This document shows positions 58,417 to 64,000 of a stretch of DNA of 64,000 bases, one piece after another. The notes under the pieces are model-generated. The model made no database searches. It had not been told where the DNA came from and saw only the letters and a list, made by a program, of their open reading frames with translations. Numbering within the stretch: position 1 is the stretch's first letter; each line of letters starts with the position of its first letter. This DNA is from Gymnothorax reevesii (taxonomy: Eukaryota; Chordata; Actinopteri; Anguilliformes; Muraenidae): positions 37,713,430 to 37,777,429 of the forward strand of contig CM056588.1 in assembly GCA_029721435.1 (NCBI GenBank), in the 5' to 3' direction. Both the position numbers and the translations under genes were made by a program.

Positions 58417-61400
58417 CCTGAAAGCCTGTTGAGCAGAAAATGACAAAATACTAGGATATGAAAATATACTTTTTTTATGAACTGCACAATCAGGGACCAA
58501 AAGCAGATGCACTGTTAATGCTTCAACGGCATTTACTGAGCCAGAAAAATAAGCTCTGAAGAACTGAAAAGGGCACAGGAGATCTGTAGAGGGGGTCAGT
58601 CTGAGTCAGACGATTGGCAGCTCATTTAAAAGGGCAATTCCAAGCCGTGGTCAGGTCCTGTCCAGGGGTCAGACACAGGGTGGTCAAGCAGGTAACTGCA
58701 CCTGCAGAACTGTGCATCTCTGAATCAATATCAGACAAAAAAAAGAAAACCGTACTGATGTTTTCATACCTTGAGATGTTTTGACATGGGGGTTCCTGTC
58801 AAAACACGTCAAGGTGTGAAAACATAACTATGTTTCTCTTGTCTGATATAGAAGAAGTTAAACCTTTGTACTTAAATTATGTTTTTACTTATATTACGGG
58901 CCCAGAAGCGAGTATTCAGCTTGGCAAAAGGCTGAAGCCGAAAAGGGATGTCACTGGCAGAACAATCCAGCAACAACTGATACACCACAAGGAACTTACA
59001 TACACATGACAACAACTGAAGACCCCAGTGCTGAAAGTATTTATGTCACAAAATGCCAATCTTGAGAAAATCAATGCATTGAACATAGATTACTGAAAAG
59101 AACATTTTCCCATCCTTACCTCACAGTGTGTGAAAATGTGACTTCAATATTTCTAGGCACTAGGCCTTGAATTAGACGGGCAAGGAAAACATGAGACCAC
59201 GAGAGGATAGGGGAGTGAAACGAGACAATAAATCAACTAGAGATTGTTTTCAAGGCAAAAAACAACAAATGTCTCCCCCCAACCCCAATGCAGCCCCCCC
59301 CATTGATGTTCGCAGACAGTAAAAGGCACATCTACATACAATGTTGAAAGAGTGTGCAAGGCTTGATGTAAATATCTTAAACGGTTTCCGAGTTACAGCC
59401 CGGAAACAGTGGGAACGCTGACGCGAACGAAGACGTGGATGGGAAACCGTACAAAAACAATATGCCTCCCCTCCCTCCTGGGGGGAGACAATTAAAGCAG
59501 ACATTACCATGCAACTAACACAAGACTGCTGGAACATGGCCTGGTTAAGAGAAAGAGAGAGGGAGAAGGGGGGCATGAGGTGGGGAGGGAGGTTCAGTAA
59601 TTGTTGGATAAAGGGGCATTTGCCGTATAAAACAGACTGAGCTTGCAATGCAGCACAATGTTCCTGTTTGAACATCAGCCCACAGACAGACTGCTGATGA
59701 GGCAGTGTTCCGTGTGGATTCATCCGGAAAATAAAAAAAAAATGAAGCTTTTTGATTCAAAGTCCACATCAGCACTTGTTATGGTTGGTTTTACTGACCC
59801 CTTGGGTTTGGCATCATAAATATGGTCATAAAGACATAAACCTCTTTATTTTGGCATTATGCGGCAGTCCATGCCACCAAAGAGTATATTTCTGAAATAT
59901 TGGATGACATATTTCTTCAAAATACATTTACAGAATGTACTACATCTATAGTGTATTTTATTTTTTATTACTTTTTGGTAAGGAAGAGCCAGACAGATAA
60001 ATACAAGCTAATCTAAATCAATCCGATTCCCCAATTCGTCATGAATACCACTTGGAGTCTGATTTAATTCAAGTGTAACTCCAGTTTATGTTGGGACTGA
60101 GGCAGTGGGTCGTGGAGAACAGCTGATTTTCTGGGACAGGTAATTAACTGTTGCCTGGTATCACTGATCCTGTATTGTTGAGATCTGCCTCTTCAAGTGA
60201 AGTAACCTCGATTTAAAGGATTATGACTTAAGAAAGCAGTGATTATGACACAGGGTAGCCCGTACAATACAATGATAATAACTCCTTTACCTTTGGAGGT
60301 CAGTGAAAAGCAGTGGCAACAGCCTCGCTGGGCCAAAGCAGTCACTTCAGGGGGAATATGAGACGCAGTTTATCGCAAATATAAAAGTATATTTATAAAA
60401 GCATATGTAAAGAGGAAATATTCATCACGCTGTATGATACATTACACAAGTAGTACATGGTGTGACTGATCTACCGGAAAAAACCTGATTATAGCAGCAT
60501 ATTATGGAGAAATCCAGGAATGCAAAAATATTGACTTCACTTTGGAACAAAAATGCCACAGTGAGAAGGTATAAAATGTCATTTTTTTCAATATAAGAAA
60601 AAAAAATACAGATCAATATTTTAATTATCAAAGGTAGGACCTTTTCCTAAGCAAAGAAGTTCCTCTGAGTAAAAGTTTCTAATTTTCAATCATGAACTGG
60701 GAGAAATGCCTGATAGAACCATTGTGAGTAGGTAGTGACAGAGAGAAACAGAGCACAGTTGGGGTTAAGGGCCTTTCTCTGGGGCTCAACAGCAGAGGTC
60801 TTCCAATTACAGAATTCCCAGCCATTCCAGGGACTTGAATCAGCAACTTCAGCTGGCAGTCAAGCAACCTACCAAAAGCTATGCTACAGCCCAATCTTGT
60901 CATACACTTCATCATATACCGGTCATGATTACCATCAGTCATTGTATCAAGATGGGTCAAAGGTCAGACCGTTGAACCCTGAGTGGCCCAAACAAAAGTG
61001 AGTCTGATTCACAAAGCTCCAGTTCTGTTGTATTTAACATTCCCGATCCTGGTTACGCATCATGATTACATAGTAACTCAAACATCAATCTATTTCCCTT
61101 CATTGCCATTGGTTGACACCTTCAATTTCCTTAGTCCTGCCCTGAAGGAAGTGTGCGAACAGAAGACTGACAAAAAAGTAATAACCACGCTCAATCTTTA
61201 GAGCAGAAGGAAACTCAGCTGATTTTCTGTCAAGCCTCCAGTGGCAGGGTTTATTTTATGAGTTAATAATGCTGCCTCATGCATGAATCCCAGTGCATTT
61301 TATGAATGTTAATGCATCAAACCGAGCAAAGAAAAATCCAACCCAATTTACCCACAGAATTCCAAACTAGTTCCGCACTATTATCAAGGCAATTCCAGCA

Positions 61401-61930
61401 TTATGGATGCAACATTTGGAAACAAAATGACAAAACAAGTAGTTCAGAAAAATTACTCTTCTGATAAAATAAAAAGCAATATTGCAAATTTGCATCACAC
61501 CCACTTGGATGAGCGGAAGGGCAAAGGAAATTATGAAAAGAATATTGCAAAATCAGAAAGGAGAAATAACGTATGTCCTGTGTTATGGAAGGAGAAAACT
61601 TTGACAACTCAGTTCATGTTAAAGTCTAATACAGACAGTTTGATGTCTACATAAATAAGGAGGTCCGGCTGAACCTAAAAATGGTCATACAGGAAATATT
61701 TGTATTTTCATTTTTATGAGAAACTTCATTACAGTGTTGATATAGTATGCAATTTTCTTAATATAGTGGTCAATAGAAGTTGCACTCCAAAGTGTAGAAG
61801 GGGACATGTGAAACATTAATTTGGGAAGTTTATAACATAAGCTTTTATTGCACTGGTTGACATTTCCATGGACTTAGTTAGAGAGGGAGAAAGAAAAACA
61901 CGTCAGTCAGATCTGAGAAAAGGCTTCGGT
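58417..61930. other. No gene seen
   Basis: Apart from the repeat at 59340-59497, I saw no exon with credible splice sites or family resemblance. Short open frames here have no coding character. Confidence 0.5.
59340..59497. repeat. Dispersed repeat ending gggagacaatta, copy 2
   Basis: Text agttacagcccggaaacagt, atgcctcccctccctcctgg, then gggagacaattaaa parallels the 8569-8806 copy. The open frame on the minus strand across it is not coding. Confidence 0.4.
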
Positions 61931-62224
61931 TTATTGTGTCAGTTTAGGGCCAACCCTTTTGCATGTGATGGTAGCAGTGTCCCCTCGACCTTTAAACTCT
62001 AAGCTCTGGTCTCCAGAGGTCAGGGACCAGTGCCCAGCCCACAAGGACAGATTTATGGCAGGGGATAGCTGGAGACAGCCCAACCCATCCAATGCCATAG
62101 ATTTGGTGGCAGCGCCCCCTGGTAGCAAATGATTAGGTGTGGTCCAGAGATGCCAAACTCCTGAAATGTTTTGAAGTCTGCAGTATCTGTTGGCTACTGA
62201 GATTTTGTTCCAATCAGCAGCCAA
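61931..62224 (-). other. Orphan minus-strand frame with overlapping stop and poly(A) signal
   Basis: 97 codons on the minus strand ending GRGDTATITCKRVGPKLTQ and TAA, the TAA lying inside cacAATAAAccg. It may be a terminal exon of an unknown gene or part of a repeat. The upstream half has no clear acceptor, and no homology was recognised. Confidence 0.2.
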
Positions 62225-63899
62225 TTAACCAGAGTGAACAAGGCGTGTGGACTCTTTAGCCAATCAGTGTCTTGAATGAATCACATGACTTAAGTCAAAC
62301 TGACATATGGATTTATTGCCATTTAGCACTAACTTTGCCAAAATTTAGCAAAAGTTTTCAAGCTGCACTAATCGACAGTCCCCCAGAAACTATCAATCTC
62401 CAGTTGCCACAAGAGGTGCTGCAGTTTATTAAACTCTATCAAACATGATACATAGCCTTGGTAATCAAAATATTATGTTTCTCAAGATTAAATGATGCTA
62501 TTTTAGTCAGTAATTTTTTATTTTAAAAACTCTTTATAACGAACAAATTACTCTCCTAGGACCATTTTTTTCAGAGCTGCGCAGATGATGAAATGAGATT
62601 TCTTCCATTTCTTTCCACTCATTCTGTTCTAGTTTCCCACTGTACTAGCAACCGGACCACCAAATTATCATGAACTCAGGCCCTGGCCACATGTATACAA
62701 GTATTTTTGAAAATGTAGCACCGTTTCGGCCTGTCGTCCACACACAAACTGCATTTTCGGTCACAGAAAATGGACCTTTAGGAAAACGCCTTCCAGGATG
62801 AAGATTTCTAGAAACTTTTTGTTTCACCGTTTACATGGGGACAGGTCAAACTTTTTAAGCTTAATATAATGCTATTTTTGGGCTGGGTCCATTTTCTTTT
62901 TGCCTTGCAGCGGACTATAATATGAGTAGGTGAGAACCAGAGGCTGCCATCTAGGATTTGGAAAAAATGGGTTAAGTGTGTAGCACCCTCAGGCTGTGCT
63001 AAAATCATCAATTAAGTTCTGTTACACAGAAATACCAACAATCTGGCAAACAACTGAATTTACAGAGAGCAGAAACTTTCAACCTGTTCCTTTCAGAACT
63101 TTTAATTTGCGGGTCAGTAGAGTCAAGTTCTCACTTGCTCACATGCTATGTCCGAATACTGCAGTAATAGTACGCAGACTTTTCGGTCAGATATCAGGAC
63201 AATGTACAGTATTTCATATATATATATATATTCCAGAGCAACATATGATATATCTGGGATAAATCTTTTTAAAAATATTTGTCCACTTACTGTGAAGTGA
63301 TGTAATATGTTTTGAAATATTGAGAATAGATTTATTTTTGCGGTACAATGTGTTTTTGTGTGGGACGGCGCTGACGGAGTGGATGTGGGCGTGTCTCTGC
63401 TTCTCCCAAGCTGTCCCCTCACTCAATGACCCCGTACCATCACCAGCAAATACACTCAACGGAGACCCTCATTCAAGGAGGGCACATCACCACTGGCACC
63501 ACCAGCATCATTTGCATCCAGGTTCTCTTCTTTCTGATTTAAAGCGACAAATTAAAACTCAGTATATACAATAAATACTCATTCCCTGACCCCCCTCCAC
63601 CCCCCAACAATATGTACAGAATAAAGTTTATTTAGAATAAGAACAAGATTCATCTCTGCAGCAAAGAAACCAACACAGAGCACATACATTCACATAGACC
63701 AACACTCACATGTAAACTAAAAATCATTATTACTCTTGTACTCCAATAGTAATAAATTATTATTTTTATTATAATTATTATTATTAATGAAAACTTTCTT
63801 GGACCCTGATTGGGAGGAATCAGTTTGGTTTGACACCAAATGTTTGAAACAAGGAAAGGGTTCAGCTCAGGAAGGAAAAAATCTAGTCGGATAGGTCCA
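62225..63899. other. No convincing gene; weak 3' end signal
   Basis: An open stretch at about 63410-63574 (plus strand; HHHWHHQHHLHPG) follows the acceptor-like tctgcttctcccaag and precedes AATAAA at about 63620. This could be a terminal exon but has no recognisable product. The rest is unremarkable. Confidence 0.25.
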
Positions 63900-63964
63900 T
63901 TCTGCCACGTACAAGCGGACGCACAAGCACGTGCACGCTCATACACATGCACACAACACTCACT

Positions 63965-63996
<32 letters not shown>

Positions 63997-64000
63997 AAAA
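63900..64000. repeat. CA-rich microsatellite at the right edge
   Basis: CA and CACG words to the end of the window; probably continues outside. Confidence 0.9.

Overview
The window looks like nuclear DNA of a ray-finned (probably teleost) fish. It is AT-rich and dominated by introns and intergenic DNA. It is dense in CA/GT microsatellites, minisatellites, Tc1-type transposons and short inverted-repeat elements, and the genes are split into short exons with GT-AG junctions. No prokaryotic gene organisation, rRNA, tRNA or CRISPR array is visible.

Three protein-coding loci can be supported. (1) Positions 642-10160, minus strand: the first six coding exons of cracr2b (EFCAB4A), an EF-hand and coiled-coil regulator of store-operated calcium entry. 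Exon phases agree at every junction, and the rest of the gene runs off the left edge. (2) About 26.0-36.4 kb, plus strand: a complete tmem138, with four coding exons and 162 codons, the same length as the human protein. It is a ciliary transition-zone or vesicle membrane protein. An inferred non-coding first exon and two polyadenylation signals frame it. (3) 44.3-49.3 kb, minus strand: a cluster of exons encoding recurring SGF-x-x-N...DRF-x-x-x-Y segments. These resemble the axonemal protein SAXO4/PPP1R32, but identity and full exon structure are uncertain. cracr2b and tmem138 are divergent, about 16 kb apart. tmem138 and the SAXO4-like locus are convergent, with about 8 kb between them.

Repeats: a nearly complete but broken Tc1 element (6044-7634) sits in a cracr2b intron, with a 3' fragment of the same family at 21701-22103. 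A 145-bp MITE at 25730-25874 lies just upstream of tmem138, and a fold-back pair of the same MITE lies in tmem138 intron 1 (31026-31270). There is a piggyBac-like MITE at 23011-23148, other inverted-repeat elements at 8938-9333, 20453-20632 and 38840-39087, a LINE remnant at 53.9-54.3 kb and an LTR-like segment at 54.4-55.5 kb.

The most unusual structure is a minisatellite of about 17 units of 38 bp at 2161-2800. Its unit is the intron/exon boundary of a cracr2b exon, so the gene carries a tandem array of its own 3' splice site. Other points worth a look are the 91-bp perfect hairpin inside a tmem138 intron, GT repeats placed directly against three splice donors, and a short upstream reading frame in the tmem138 leader that begins with the same five residues as TMEM138. 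The right third (49.3-64 kb) holds mostly repeats and a few weak orphan coding signals.
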